This document shows positions 35,201 through 46,351 of a DNA stretch of 64,000 nucleotides, one piece after another. Every line of letters begins with the position of its first letter. Position 1 is the stretch's first letter. Source of the stretch: Lojkania enalia (lineage: Eukaryota > Ascomycota > Dothideomycetes > Pleosporales). A program made the translations under genes and the position numbers. Under the pieces are notes generated by a model, which saw only the letters and a program-made list of their open reading frames with translations, was not told the origin of the DNA and did not search any database. The stretch covers positions 277,192 through 341,191 of the forward strand of contig ML986600.1 in the NCBI GenBank assembly GCA_010094045.1. The letters run 5' to 3'.

Positions 35201-37582
35201 CCATGTGCAGTTAGCTATACCGACAACCCGCGAGTTCATGTCACTCAAAATGTAAGTTCCCTGGCTACCTCGTCTATGACCCACTGTTAACAGTGCTCTA
35301 GACTTAGGTTACTAGAGGTCAGCAACAAATGCTGACAGGATTATTTCATCATAGCATTCGAAGAAGCTTAGCCTTCGGTTATCATTCTACAGATTGATCC
35401 ATGGATTTTGGTCAGTAGTCCGGTCCACGGTGTCCGGCCTGGTTCAAAGGTTTGGTTGGAAGCCGGGTGGTTTGGGCCCTCAGAAGTTAGGTGTTAGTTA
35501 AGTCTTCGGTGGTCGAAACTGAATAACTTAGTGATGAATGCCAACATCTATTCATTGCATTTTCTCCTTTTGCTATGACTTGTTATCCTAGTCAACGACG
35601 TCTCGGAAACCACCTTTATATTGCATGCTTTGACACCATTATGTCTGTTTTGTATGAGCTGTTTTGCTTCTATTGATATTACTCGCCCGCTTATAGAGTA
35701 GGCTGTCGACAGTCATATACCTCACTGCTCCTCCTCATTCGAATTGATAGCATAGCCTTTCTGCAGACTAATTCCGCTATTTCATAAGGATTACTGTGAT
35801 ATTATTACCGACCCCACGGCTTAGGCACATGAACCGGCGTGCTTCTAAATGACGGCTATTGATAATAGACACTAAATTGCATTAACCGTGATTGCATTGT
35901 CCGAGTGCCCGCTGGATTATTGTATTTTAGGTAATGGCTCCATAACCACGTAGATAGCATAACATGCCTCTTTCCCAATGCCATACATAAATCCCATAAT
36001 CAGTCGCCCCTACCACATAAAGATCCGTGATATTGCCGGCGGAGTAAGGGTGAAGAAAGTCATGCCCTTGGAGAATAGCCAGAATTTCTATCCCTTCAAT
36101 ATCCCAATCAGCCCCGAACCCAAATTATATTCCATAAGCTGCCTAAAAACAAGAAGAATTGTCTCTGTGAGTGTATTTCCCATCAAACCCTCGGCCTCTC
36201 AGCTGACGGCGGCCCGATCAACGGAACCGAATCCCTTGGCCGATCATTCTCGACTTCCCCTTTGGCAGTGGGCTCAATGGCAAGCTCTCCCCTATCTACT
36301 ATCATCCAGATCAGCCACTCCTTCTCGGAGACCGTGTCCCCTTTCCTCTAGCCGTCCAACACTTTCTTCCTCGGCGCGCCGCTACGTCCATCTTATCCAG
36401 CATAGCCTCCTGCCTCACGCTCGGAATGGGGCTCCTCTTCGAATCGGCGGCGGGCTACGATTGATCTATCTTTTGAATCAATGGGCTAGCGAAAAGTCTT
36501 GAGGTTAAACATAGTGTAGCTGATGACTAGATCGGTGGCAAGCATGTGGCCACAGATACCCTAGCAGGTCTCATTGCGGCCGACTTCGTTCTTGAGATTC
36601 TTCCGCCCGAAGGCTTCGTGGAAGGGAGGGCTTCTGTGGGCGAGGTTGCCGGGGGCTTAGTAGATGAGGCAGTGGAAGTGTTCCACGATAACCCATCGTC
36701 TCGATTCGGTGATGCTGGGGCGATCGTACCTGTGCGTCGCCCTGCTATCCATTATGGAGTAGATGTAACTTGCCATGCCTTCTGTCTTTCTTGGTTGAAG
36801 CCTTCATGTCGAGTGTCATGCCGGGCGTCAAGGGAAGCAGGTCTCGGAATTGGATCTACGGAGTGAGAGAGTCTGGGGAGATGACTAGAACAACGAATGG
36901 ACCATTGGCGGAAAGTGGAGTCGTTGCAGTTGCGGGAGCCGTCGATGTGAAGGCGAATTTGTCTACGACAACATCCCATAGATAAGGCTGAGGACTAATA
37001 GTATTTGAAGGTATTATCTCACTTGGTGTATCGATAGAGTAGAGGACTTAAAGAAGAGGAGGAGCTCTATAAGATATAAGATATTGTGACAATGGGATGG
37101 AGGATGTCTCTTAGAAGTGTCGACAGAAAAGCCTGAGTGTTGCTTTTACCCTTGAGGTTAAATGAGAAAGAGGGTGAGGAGCAACTGACGAGGGTAGAAT
37201 GGTATTCACAATGGTGTGGAAGAGGTGAGACAAGACGCAGGGGATGGAAGGGATAGGATATCTTTCGTGGGTAATGGATAAGGAAGCCGATAGGCTTTGC
37301 TGATCGCTTTTACGGCTTGAATAAAAAATACTCGAGGTAAACGGGTTTTCAAAAGAAGCTTGAGAAGAATAGTGATCTGCAACATATAACAGAACCAGGA
37401 TCAATTTCTCCAAGTGCTGGGATTGAGAGACTGGACTGCAAAGCCCTACGAAAATTAAATGGGGCTTACTACGGATCAATCTGAACATGAAAGCCTATCT
37501 TGAGTATATAAGACTAATTTACAGCTTCAGAGTCACCGCCTGGCGTACAAGGGTCCACGGGTATCAACACAATTATCTTTCC
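32252..37582. other. Gene-poor 5.3-kb region with decayed coding traces
   Basis: No intact gene could be assembled here. The first 150 bp is the SDR promoter. On the minus strand 32930-33800, and on the plus strand about 36030-36860, short stretches read like protein with balanced codon use but shift frame or stop repeatedly (see findings). 34699-34766 is a simple A/T repeat. Frames of up to 174 codons (35978-36502) and 129 codons (33955-34344, minus) show no family resemblance. The right end, CT-rich on the minus strand near 37150-37480, resembles an orphan promoter. Confidence 0.5.
34699..34766. repeat. AAAATTT heptamer array followed by poly(T)
   Basis: An A-rich tract leads into five tandem copies of the 7-bp unit TAAAATT (about 34708-34742), then A7, CC and an uninterrupted run of 17 T (34749-34765). 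The A-rich left arm and T-rich right arm are roughly complementary and could fold into a large weak hairpin. Likely a low-complexity element in the gene-poor region. Confidence 0.85.
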
Positions 37583-38708
37583 CTATGTACTCTCCCCGAC
37601 TTGCTCTTTATCGGGTTCTTGAACCTTGCCGTCATTTGCACCTGCGCCTTCTCCTACGCCTTCTCCTACGCATTCTCCTCCACTTTCTCCGAAATCGAAA
37701 TCGCCAAAGTAAGCGCACAGTGCCTAATTGAAATGATGAGATTTTGATTGGTTGGTCGAAAGGGTACGTACCTTGCTCGCTCCCGTTATGCAATAATGGG
37801 CGACCTCGATCTTCTTGTCTTCTGGTGCGTATCGAGCAATTTGGTTTAGATCCGAGGAACGCGGTAAATAGAGGATTAAATGCTCAGTATACTTCCAAAA
37901 GTCATGGTAGAGTTTTGCTAAATTGTATGGCTGCATTTGTGAGAGGTCAAAAACCTTGTCATCACTATAAGCTGTACCTAGATAAGTGAGCACGATGTTA
38001 CACCAAAGGAAAGAGAGTAGCTTACCTCCCCAGGGCGGACTGGCGAAGATCACGGTGTTCTTATTTCCACTATACCTTCTCGGGATGATGTTGAAGCAGT
38101 CCCCCCGTACCCAAAATATCTTGTCTCCAACTCCGTATATTTCAGCATTGTGTTTTCCACATTTGATTGTAGCTTCGTCCTTCTCGATGGCGAAGACTTG
38201 CTCCCACCTACCAGAGCGTGCAAATGCAATGGCATTTCCGCCAACGCCTGCAAAAGCATCGATAATTATTGTCTTTTCAGCAGGAGCAGATTCTCCAACG
38301 TGTACAGCGATCTTGCTTGACATTGTTAGCTTACCGTTGTTAACTCAGGTGATCTCTTACTTCGCTATGGGTTCTGGAGTCACACCAAACCACCCGTCCT
38401 CAGTCATCCATATTCCTTCGTCATATTTTCCCCATATCCTGTGGCGTTGATACCAGTACCTAGCTCAGTCAGCCATAGGACATCATTAATAGCAAAGGAC
38501 CTTACTTTTTCAGATGCGCAGGAAACTCCTCCGGGTCCGACCATTGATGGATACCCTGTTTCTCTAGCTTTTCTAGCGCAGCTTCCTCCATCTCTGTTGT
38601 TTCCTTACCTAGAGCATTTACCATGTAGCGGCATTCAAAAATATCTTCCTGTCGATCAGGCTCTGAATGACGATTTGCACAATCTGGTAACGGGCTCGAG
38701 GAAAACAT
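37583..38708 (-). CDS. TGS1: Tgs1, trimethylguanosine synthase (RNA cap methyltransferase)
   Basis: Five exons: 38708..38506, 38459..38361, 38315..38026, 37977..37772, 37723..37583 with introns of 45-48 nt; product about 312 aa. The core reads YWYQRHRIWGKYDEGIWMTEDGWFGVTPE (exons 1-2), AdoMet motif I IIIDAFAGVGGNAIAFA, KHNAEIYGV, the catalytic-site IFASPPWGG (exons 3-4) and VFDLSQMQPY. PPWGG and the downstream DGWFGVTPE-type Trp are those of Tgs1, which converts m7G caps of snRNAs and snoRNAs to 2,2,7-trimethylguanosine. The last exon adds a Gly/Glu repeat tail (GESGGECVGEGVGEGAG). One acceptor (intron 38316-38360) ends CAAG rather than YAG. Start at 38708 is tentative; an in-frame Met lies 28 codons downstream. 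Works on the same snRNP pathway as Sm-D1. Confidence 0.88.
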
Positions 38709-39089
38709 CTGGTAGTCGAGTGACTTTGCCCGAAGTGGATAAGGCCGATGCGCGCGTGTGAAACAATTATTTTGCGATTACACTAGCCAGAAATGGAATT
38801 CTAGAGCAGCAGGCGGAATGAGCCGCAGTCTACTCACTTTCAAGGCGGACATAGTGAGTGATTGTCTGGGGTGCTCCCACTAGAATCCACGTATCACCTG
38901 ATATTTGGATATACTTTCGACTAATCCACGTCTCTACTGCCTCCATCGATTAGTACCGTCCCATGCGGGCTAGCGCAGGGCGATCTAGGAGCTATGGCCA
39001 CATCGCCGCCAACCCAGAACCATCAGCAACATCTGGCCTCGATCACTGTCAACCGCATCAACGAACCGCAGCCGCATTTCATCACCAGC
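38709..39089. other. Divergent promoter between TGS1 and GRH1
   Basis: 381 bp. An in-frame ATG at 38994 would extend GRH1 by 32 residues, but family members begin at the MFGALNRF start used here. No other feature. Confidence 0.55.
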
Positions 39090-40477
39090 ATGTTCGGCGC
39101 TCTTAACCGCTTTATTGCACGGCTTGATGCTGCTCCAGATGAACAGCAATCCGCAACGCATGGAGCCTTTGGCTTCCAGGTCTTAAAGAACACGAATCAG
39201 GAAGTGCCTCTGGAGCCCTGGTTTGACTTCATTATCGGCATCAACGGGAGGACGATAGTAAGTCCTACAAATAGCCGCCCCCGATGGAGGGGGAAAATTC
39301 AGAGCTAATGGGGCGCAGGATAACCCCGACCCGAATCTCTTCGCGACAGAAATCCGCAATTGTGCTGGATCGACTGTCAGCTTAGGTGTCTTTACTGCAA
39401 AGGTATCTTTCTTCAAAAAAGATTCTCTTCTGTTAAAATAAATCTGAAGTGTTTCGCTCTTATTCTTTTCTCGTCCATCCGTCCATATATATTATTTATG
39501 TCCTCTGAAGAATATGGCACATGTGCTTTCATATATCAGTGTCTTGGTCTACCAATAATTGAGCCGTTTCACTTTCCTCTATTTATCCTCTAACAATATG
39601 CTAAGGGCCAAAAAATCCGCGAAATCTACATCCCCATACCAACCGAAAAACCTATCCTAGGCCTCTCTCTGCAATGGGCCCCGCTGTCCATGACCGAAGA
39701 TGTATGGCATATCCTCGACGTGATCCCCAACTCGCCCGCCGACGTGGCTGGCCTTCTCCCCTACGGTGACTATGTTATTGGCAGCCCGGAAGGGCTTGTG
39801 CGAGGGGAATCGGGACTCGGCGAGCTTGTTGAAGATGTAAGTCTTTTATTGTTTATATACGACACCAGCAGCTTATTCAGTGTTTGTAGTACCTAAACCG
39901 GCCGCTCCGCCTCATAGTATACAACCACGAATACAACGTGACAAGACCCATTACCATCACCCCCTCGCGCGGCTGGGGTGGCGAAGGGGCCCTGGGCTGC
40001 GTCCTCGGTTTCGGCGCCCTCCATCGCATACCCGCCGCGCTCGAAGAACCGCCGCAGGGACCCGGAGAAACGCTCTTCTCGACAGAGGGCGCCTCGTTCG
40101 ATGAGAAGCGGCCCATTTCCTCATCCTCCAATCTTCCGCTAGTTCAGTCCATAGGCGCAGGTGCCGAGCTCTTCGTCCCCGCTAACATGACTCTACCGTC
40201 GAAATCTCCGCCACCACCACCACCAGCAGCTACGACTGCTGGAGGAGGCTTACCGAAGAGGAAGCAGCGAGCGCATCACCACGCGCATGTTAGTCCGAGT
40301 GGGGGCGGAGGGCTAGACGACTACTTCAAAGAAGGCGAGCAGAAGAGTTTAGAAGATGACTATGCGCCCAAGGCAAAGACCGGGGGCGTGCCGCCTCCAC
40401 CCAAGATGGGCGGGCCTCCTAGGGGTCCGCCGAAGACCGGGACACCTGTTCAGCCTGAGGCCGAGCCGGGAGCATGA
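39090..40477 (+). CDS. GRH1: GRASP65/55 homologue Grh1, Golgi reassembly-stacking protein
   Basis: Four exons: 39090..39257, 39319..39402, 39606..39836, 39890..40477; product 356 aa. Start MFGALNRFIARLD forms an N-terminal amphipathic helix, with no Gly2 for myristoylation, as in fungal Grh1. First PDZ-like domain: GFQVLKNTNQEVPLEPWFDFIIGING..DNPDP...VSLGVFTAKG. Second PDZ-like domain: LGLSLQWAPLSMTEDVWHILDVIPNSPADVAGLLPYGDYVIG, LGELVED / YLNRPLRLIVYN and GWGGEGALGCVLGFGALHRIP. The C-terminus is a disordered Pro/Gly-rich tail with PPPPP and GGVPPPPKMGGPP. Role: tethering at early Golgi/COPII sites and unconventional secretion, with a Bug1/GM130-like partner. The third intron is long for this locus (203 nt). 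Confidence 0.93.
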
Positions 40478-40624
40478 TCGATTGTTTCCAGGATTTTCGT
40501 TTGTAGAATTGTCTGTACGATAATGAGGGGGATATGGCATCTATATAAGCATCGTTAGTTACTCATCTTTCTGTCCGCTTAGTACACTAGATACAATGCA
40601 TGCGTACGGACCTCGTCAATAATT

Positions 40625-40846
40625 CTATACCGCATCTCCGAATTCCTCTCTGAATCTGCTCGTCCTTTTGGTCTGGCTGCTGACTGACTCCTTGCTCGAG
40701 TCGTGGTCCGAAGCAGCGATACTCGTTGTAGCTCGATGCATGCTGTTCTGACGACTCACGACTTCGAAAGAGGAGGGCGTCGACGAGCCGATTAGGCTTA
40801 TTCTATCCATGACTTTGGCGGAGAGACGTCTGAACGGCGAAGGCAT
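40625..40846 (-). CDS. Possible small basic/Ser-rich protein, 73 aa
   Basis: Single frame, ATG 40846 to TAG 40625-40627. Content: MPSPFRRLSAKVMDRISLIG, then Ser/Thr-rich polar sequence ending RTSRFREEFGDAV. The helix-like first 20 residues and an RxxS-rich remainder look protein-like, and the frame is isolated from other genes, so it is not a shadow. No family recognised, no signal peptide or membrane segment. It ends 147 bp past the GRH1 stop codon (convergent). May be chance. Confidence 0.4.
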   Translation of the reverse strand: MPSPFRRLSAKVMDRISLIGSSTPSSFEVVSRQNSMHRATTSIAASDHDSSKESVSSQTKRTSRFREEFGDAV

Positions 40847-41619
40847 AGCGAACTAGAATCACCACCACAGAACCCAAAGATTGCACTGAAGATGTGAAGA
40901 GGAATTGATCTCGAATCAGGGCGGACATTACGCCTTCATATATCTCTCAATTACTGCTCAATGCTTTCCTGACCGCTATTCAGTCACGCTGGTCCCCCCT
41001 TCGCTTCTCTGGTACATGGCTTTTCCGGCCTGTTCCAGAATCCGCTACCTATCAAGGCCGGTCATGCACACCATCCAGTAGCCTATTCCTTGCGAGTCAT
41101 GGTTGGCGCGATCTCGTTTTCCTAATTCGGAAATAGACGATGTGCCTGCCTTAGGGCGGGGTACGTGGCGGGGTTGGCCGGCGGATCTCAAACTCGCAAA
41201 TAATTCGGTCTTACCCATGACTTCCTCAAGAGTCAACTTTGCCGGCGCATCACGTGCAGTAGAGTGTCAACAACGTGGAGTACAGCGATAGTTTGTACGA
41301 AGGTTCTGTTAGGCCTCTAAGCGGTTATATTCACAGAATCTCTGGCAAATGCCGGATGCTCAAAGTATCAGTATCCAACATAGTTTGCCGCCTCTAGCGG
41401 CTATTGCTGCCGTAAGTCCATCAGAGTTTCATAAATGCCAAAACGCCAATGTCCCCAGATTTTGACTTCCGTTGGTCTATGCATGTCCAAACGCCTACCC
41501 TAGGATTCTAAGACTGGCTTACAGAAGCCTCATAGCTTAGGTTCTTCAATAAAAGATGATAGTTTAGAAAAGCAGACCATAAAATAAGAGCATTTGGAAA
41601 GAAAGATTGACGATACTTT
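40847..41619. other. Intergenic, 0.8 kb
   Basis: No supported gene. A 63-codon minus-strand frame at 41045-41236 and its mirror on the plus strand have no resemblance to known proteins. Confidence 0.5.
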
Positions 41620-43226
41620 TCATCTAATGTCGAGCTGGAAGGGTTTAAACTTGCCCCCAACAGCACCACATTTTGGACACCGGGCAAAACGACCCCGCGT
41701 CTGCTCACTGACCAAAACATCGACACAGTCTGCACATAGTCCGCATATACACTCAGAGCATGCGTAGCTGTTCTTAAGTATGGATAGTTTCCGACATGCC
41801 GCGCAGTAGATTTGTACAGGGTGCGTGTATGTTGGCGAAGAATCAGACAATCCTTGAGAGGATATATGAAAATTCTGCCCCGACTGCGCAGACTCGACTG
41901 ATGATTCAACAGATGGAAATGGCTGGAGATCTGACATGTCTGGAGGTGGAGGCGTCAGCGTGTTCTGCAAAGGCGAAGCTGTATATGATTGGAATTGTGA
42001 AGCAACAAATGGTGGAAGCGAGGCCCGGTTCAATAGATGCGGTGAATGGTGCGGCGATGCGGGAACCTTCGGAGTCCGTTAGCTCTTGGATCTCCCGGTA
42101 TCTTGGCGATGTGCTTACTGGAGTGAGGTCTCTACTATCCTCCTCTGTTGCGGAAGCTGCGGCGTCAATTAGGTCCTCCCATCTCTTCCCATAGAGTGCC
42201 GCAGCAGTCTGCGGCTCTGCAGAGTAAGCCTTGCGGTCATGGCTCATTCTTCGGCTATGCTCCTTGGATTTTGTCCGCTCGTGCTTTGGCTTGCGGGCGT
42301 TTTGTCCTACTGAAGACTTTCTTGGTCGGTTCGGCTTGATCGAGCGCGGTGCGGGAGGAAGGGTTGACGAGCGTCCTGGGGGCGACCTTGCAATCGACGA
42401 TGGTAGTAGTTCGCGCTGCAAGGAGGTAGAGGTGTAGTATGGCTCGTCTGCGGTCATATGGTGTTCGATGGTAGTGGGAGCGAAGCGGGCGCGGGGTCGA
42501 TAGCTCTTGGACTCGGGCTCGGACAATGCTTCCTGTGCGATACAATTGAGTCAGCGAGAAATCTCCTGAACGATACGCAGGCAATCTTACGGGGTCTGAG
42601 TCCCATTCATAGTCCGGGCGGTGGGTGTGCAGGGACGCCAGAGCTGCGGCGGCACTCGCAGCGGGCAGGAGCGAGCCTCGACGCATCTCATCCGACGTCC
42701 GTGGCGTACTCGAGCTGTAGTCGTCATTGTAGAAGGCATTGAGGTCGCCTCCGTAGCCTTGCTTGTGTCAGTCCCCGCTGCTGCTGAAGAGACTCGGGCA
42801 CCGACCTTGAGGGCCTACTGATGCGCTGGGGACCGGCGGCGGGGGAGGGCGCTCTTGGGGCGGGGTGTTGACCATCAGCGTGAAGCTCTCTTCGGTGGCG
42901 GGGAGCTTCGAGATGTAGTGTTCGGGGTGGGCACGACGAATGTGCTCCTGCATAGAGCGGTACCGCTTCTCCTGAAGAGCAGCACATGTTAAAACACCAA
43001 GCTCGCGGACAAGGGCCGTGGCGGAGGGGAGAGCGCCGCGACGTGGAGAGCATAGCTCGGCAACGAGAGGGAGACGCAGAGAGCTGGCCGAGGAGGAAGA
43101 GGAGGCACTTACGCCGGTGCAGCGCTTTCGACAGGCAGAGCCATCGTGGTTGCGCAGCGGACAGACAACGACGTTGTTCTCGTCCGACACGGAGAAAGAT
43201 CCTGTGAGCGAGGCTCGCGGTGGCAT
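41620..43226 (-). CDS. Zinc-binding protein with N-terminal C/H finger and C-terminal RING-like module
   Basis: Five exons: 43226..43113, 42971..42806, 42757..42591, 42532..42119, 42066..41620; product about 435 aa. N-terminus MPPRASLTGSFSVSD precedes a finger made by Cys 22, 32 and 36 with His 48 and 53 (CPLRNHDGSACRKRC / HIRRAHPEHY), joined across the 141-nt first intron. Then PATEESFTLMVNTPP, a GYGGDLNAFYNDDYSS acidic part, a basic disordered middle (RPRKSSVGQNARKPKHERTKS), KRWEDLIDAAASATEE, and SFQSYTASPLQNTLTPPPP-like blocks. The C-terminus has paired cysteines CAAC...CSECICGLCADC...CPKC, RING-like, ending FKPFQLDIR. I recall this architecture as conserved in Pezizomycotina without a named function. 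The second donor is GTCGGT, non-consensus, but required by frame and motif continuity. Confidence 0.8.
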
Positions 43227-44934
43227 CCCAAGCTGCATCTGCCCTCAGGCAGGGGCCGTGCGTGGCAGACGGAGGAGGGACAGGCGGTAGCAACAATCAA
43301 AGCGACGTCAATGGGCGGCGTAGAGCTCTGTGGAGCTTTGCGGAGCTTGAGCAGCTGTCGCGGGCGGGTGGGTAGCAGGACCTGAGGCACACAGGCGGGA
43401 TCTTGGAGCTTCAGAGAGGACGTGGTGCTATCAGCGAGAAGAGGTGGGGCGGGGTTTTTGGTGGCAGCAACATGTAGGTAGCAGTGCGTGAGCTGCTGCC
43501 CTTTGACCATTGACCACCCCGGCTTTCTGGCTGCCACCATGGAGGAACCCTTTCCCTTTCACGCCGCCCATACTCGACAGACAGCGGATGCAGCAAGCCC
43601 TGAGCGGGCCTCCTGCACTCGAGTTGACTGGCCCTGGAGAACTCGCCCATACACATACTTGCTCTGGACCATAACCGCCAATAATGGGCGGTAATTGACG
43701 GGAGACATGAGCGCCTCCCTCTGCTTCGCCTTCCATAGAAGGAGAGCATAATGTCAAAACGCTGTGAAGACCTCCGTAGATGGGGCCTTGCCTGGCCCTC
43801 TACAGAAGGCTACTGGATCATGGCAGACGCATTATTGCACGCGTGTGCCTGTGTGCGGGCATGCTGCTTGGTGAGCTCATCTTCTCTCAGCTGGTGGCGG
43901 GACAAGGAACAAGGACCCCTCCCCAGGTTCCTGACAACGGATGCACATGGCCACAAATGACGGAGCTCTGACAGGCCAACAGGGGAAGCTCCAGCTCCCC
44001 TCAGCCTTTGCTTGCCTTGATCCCCACGGCTACATATAGTGCTACCGTCGAGTACGCCCATCATGGATGCCATAGCCGAGATTGCCGACAGTCAGTCTCT
44101 TCTGCGGACGGGCAGGCTCTAAATTGCCGCAACGCGCACCACAGCGCCGCAGCCAGGGTGGTGCAAGTGACGCCCGCCTCCTCACCTCTGCCTGCTGCGC
44201 TTACAAGCTGAACTCTCGTGGAGGGACTTGACCACGATAATGAAGCTGGTCCCAGCGCGTCAATGCCAGGCCATGTTTCAGGGCTGGGCAGCGTCAAAGC
44301 CCACTCCAGTCCACTCCAGTCCACTCCAGCGATGCCCAACGAGAGCAGTTTCTGGCGCTGCTGCGGTTTTGGCTCGCCGTTCGATGTTTCGATCGCCGAG
44401 GCGTCTCGCGATTTGTCAGGCTGCCGTCGCTGCCCGTGATTGGCAGCTAGCACTTGGTCGGAAGGTCTCGCGAGAGGCCCAGCAACGGGCAGATAGTATG
44501 AACCGTAGGGGAGAATACCGAGATGGTAGGGCCCCGGGCGACATCGTGGCCAGTGGGGACGGCCGAAGAACTAAAGGAAACCCGGGCCTAGAGAAGTAGT
44601 AGCATCCATACAAAGGTGTTGTCAAAAGCGCGGCCGGACGGTGGTGTTTTGTGCTCGCTGCGGTGCCTGGACATTTATTTTTATCGGACGACCCAGTCTC
44701 ATCCTGCCTCTCGTTTGCACCTGTCCGGACAAGCCGCCAAGCTCCGCGTACAGCTTCCCCCCAACCCTTTGTGGCGCACCAAGCCATCTCCATATCGCCT
44801 GGCAGCCCTCAAAAGGTCACTGATGACGCCTCCACGCGCCGTCTCATCTCACTGCCCTCTCTCCTGTGCCTCTCGACTAGGATACTCATGTAGCTCTGCA
44901 ATATCCCCCCCGTCTGCTCTCCGTAGCATCCGTC
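43227..44934. other. Intergenic, 1.7-kb divergent promoter region
   Basis: G/C-rich sequence between the zinc-binding protein gene and the metallo-beta-lactamase gene. Many overlapping frames of 60-190 codons occur on both strands from base composition; none resembles a known protein. A 10-bp tandem repeat is annotated separately. Confidence 0.5.
44301..44330. repeat. Tandem repeat, 10-bp unit CCACTCCAGT x3
   Basis: Three consecutive units CCACTCCAGT, CCACTCCAGT, CCACTCCAGC in the promoter region of the metallo-beta-lactamase-like gene. Confidence 0.9.
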
Positions 44935-46017
44935 ATGTCGTTGACCGTCAAGAGCTTGAACGGCGACACCGCATTCTTATTGACTTTTTCTCCTCCCGCG
45001 GCCCCTCTATCTTCTCCAGGTCTCTTCCCCGGATCCTTCACAGTCCTCATAGATCCCTGGCTGGTAGGCCCCGCCACCATTCTAAGCTCCATATTTTCCA
45101 TATCGGAGCAAAAGGCTACGCCATGCATATCTTCCTTGACGGACCTCGAGCAGGAACCAGATCTCATTCTGATCTCACAAGATAAACCAGATCATTGTCA
45201 TGAAGAAACGCTCCGTCAGCTGCCCCGAGATTGCCAATCGACCATTCTCGCGACGCCACCAGCCGCCCGGAAGATACGCTCCTGGGCCCATTTCCGCCCA
45301 GAACTTGTGCAAGCGTTGCCCAAGTATGTCGAGGGCGACAATCGCTCCATATATCGGCTCGTCCTACCTCCATTCTCACCCCGCGGCTCCTGCGGAGAGG
45401 TCACTGTCACATGGTTACCTGCAAAGAGAGATGTATCTGGCCTGCATCATGCAATCGGTATTACATACCGGCCGCCTTGTAGCGTTCTGTCTGCGAATCT
45501 GGGCCACTATTTAGACCTGCCGCTTAGCCCACCTGCATCTCCAGGATCGCCAAAAACAATTGCGTCTTCGCCGCGGACCATCGTTCCTTCTCCGTACAAT
45601 GACCGTGAGAAGACCATGTCCGTTATCTATTCACCCCATGGCGTTCCCTATGACATAATTCGGCCTTATGCCTCGTCGCATCTAGTTACTGAAGCAGCAT
45701 TGCCCCTAAGCGCTCTCATCCATTCCTTTGACCGAGTCGAAAATCCCTGGTACCTAGGAGGGAATATCTCGGCAGGGTCCCCTGGCGGACTACAAATTGC
45801 GCGGAGTCTGCTTGCTCAATCGTGGATAAGTGCGCACGATGCAGACAAGAATAATCGAGGATGGTCTGTCAAGCAGATCCGAATTGGGAAATATAGCCTT
45901 GATGAAATCAAGAGAATGTTACTTGAGGGCCGCGAAGGCCAGAAATACAAGGCGGTGTCCCAAGCTGAGGTAATCAGTCTCGCCTCCGGTGCGGAGTACA
46001 GAGTAGAAAGGCGGTGA
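44935..46017 (+). CDS. Metallo-beta-lactamase-fold protein, fungal
   Basis: Single exon, 360 aa (ATG 44935, TGA at 46015-46017). The first part shows the fold's opening strands (MSLTVKSLNGDTAFLLTF; FTVLIDPWLVGP). The metal-binding loop reads LILISQDKPDHCHEETLRQLP, where DKPDHCH stands in place of the canonical HxHxDH: the final Asp-His is kept but the first two His are Asp and Pro. Later comes TVTWLPAKRD and a C-terminal GGNISAGSPGGLQIARSL. Known fungal relatives carry the same altered loop as far as I recall, so catalysis may differ or be lost. Substrate unknown. No introns. Confidence 0.75.
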   Translation: MSLTVKSLNGDTAFLLTFSPPAAPLSSPGLFPGSFTVLIDPWLVGPATILSSIFSISEQKATPCISSLTDLEQEPDLILISQDKPDHCHEETLRQLPRDCQSTILATPPAARKIRSWAHFRPELVQALPKYVEGDNRSIYRLVLPPFSPRGSCGEVTVTWLPAKRDVSGLHHAIGITYRPPCSVLSANLGHYLDLPLSPPASPGSPKTIASSPRTIVPSPYNDREKTMSVIYSPHGVPYDIIRPYASSHLVTEAALPLSALIHSFDRVENPWYLGGNISAGSPGGLQIARSLLAQSWISAHDADKNNRGWSVKQIRIGKYSLDEIKRMLLEGREGQKYKAVSQAEVISLASGAEYRVERR

Positions 46018-46351
46018 TGGCGGACAGTCACGTGCATTGTAATGTACGCTGCAAGTGGTTTCTCGAAAACGGCTTTCACCACACGCCTTCTAGCAGAAGT
46101 ATTTAAGGATGACCGCGTGACGCCGAGTTGTGTTCCTTGGGACAACCCGACTGTACTTAGACAACACGATCCCCCCAAGATGAACCCTCCAAATGGTCCG
46201 TTCCGCCTATGCTGTCGTCTTTTTCAATTCTGTTTGCCGGAGGGCTCTTGCTATCTAAACCTAAGCCGGGGCGCCATGTTTGGAAACACCGTGTACCGCC
46301 ATGGATGTCTGACCTCCTGCTTCTTAGCATTTCTGTTTCTGACCATCGTAG
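46018..46351. other. Intergenic / lost 5' exon region
   Basis: About 330 bp. If the degraded gene that follows had a first exon, it lies here: a TTTCTGACCATCGTAG tract at 46335-46350 looks like a branch site and acceptor. No start codon can be assigned. Confidence 0.4.

Noticed and set aside
42724..43749. Overlapping frames of 68-190 codons on both strands in the G/C-rich promoter area
   Set aside because: They overlap the exons of the zinc-binding protein in other frames or arise from G/C-rich composition; the spliced zinc-protein model explains the conserved motifs.
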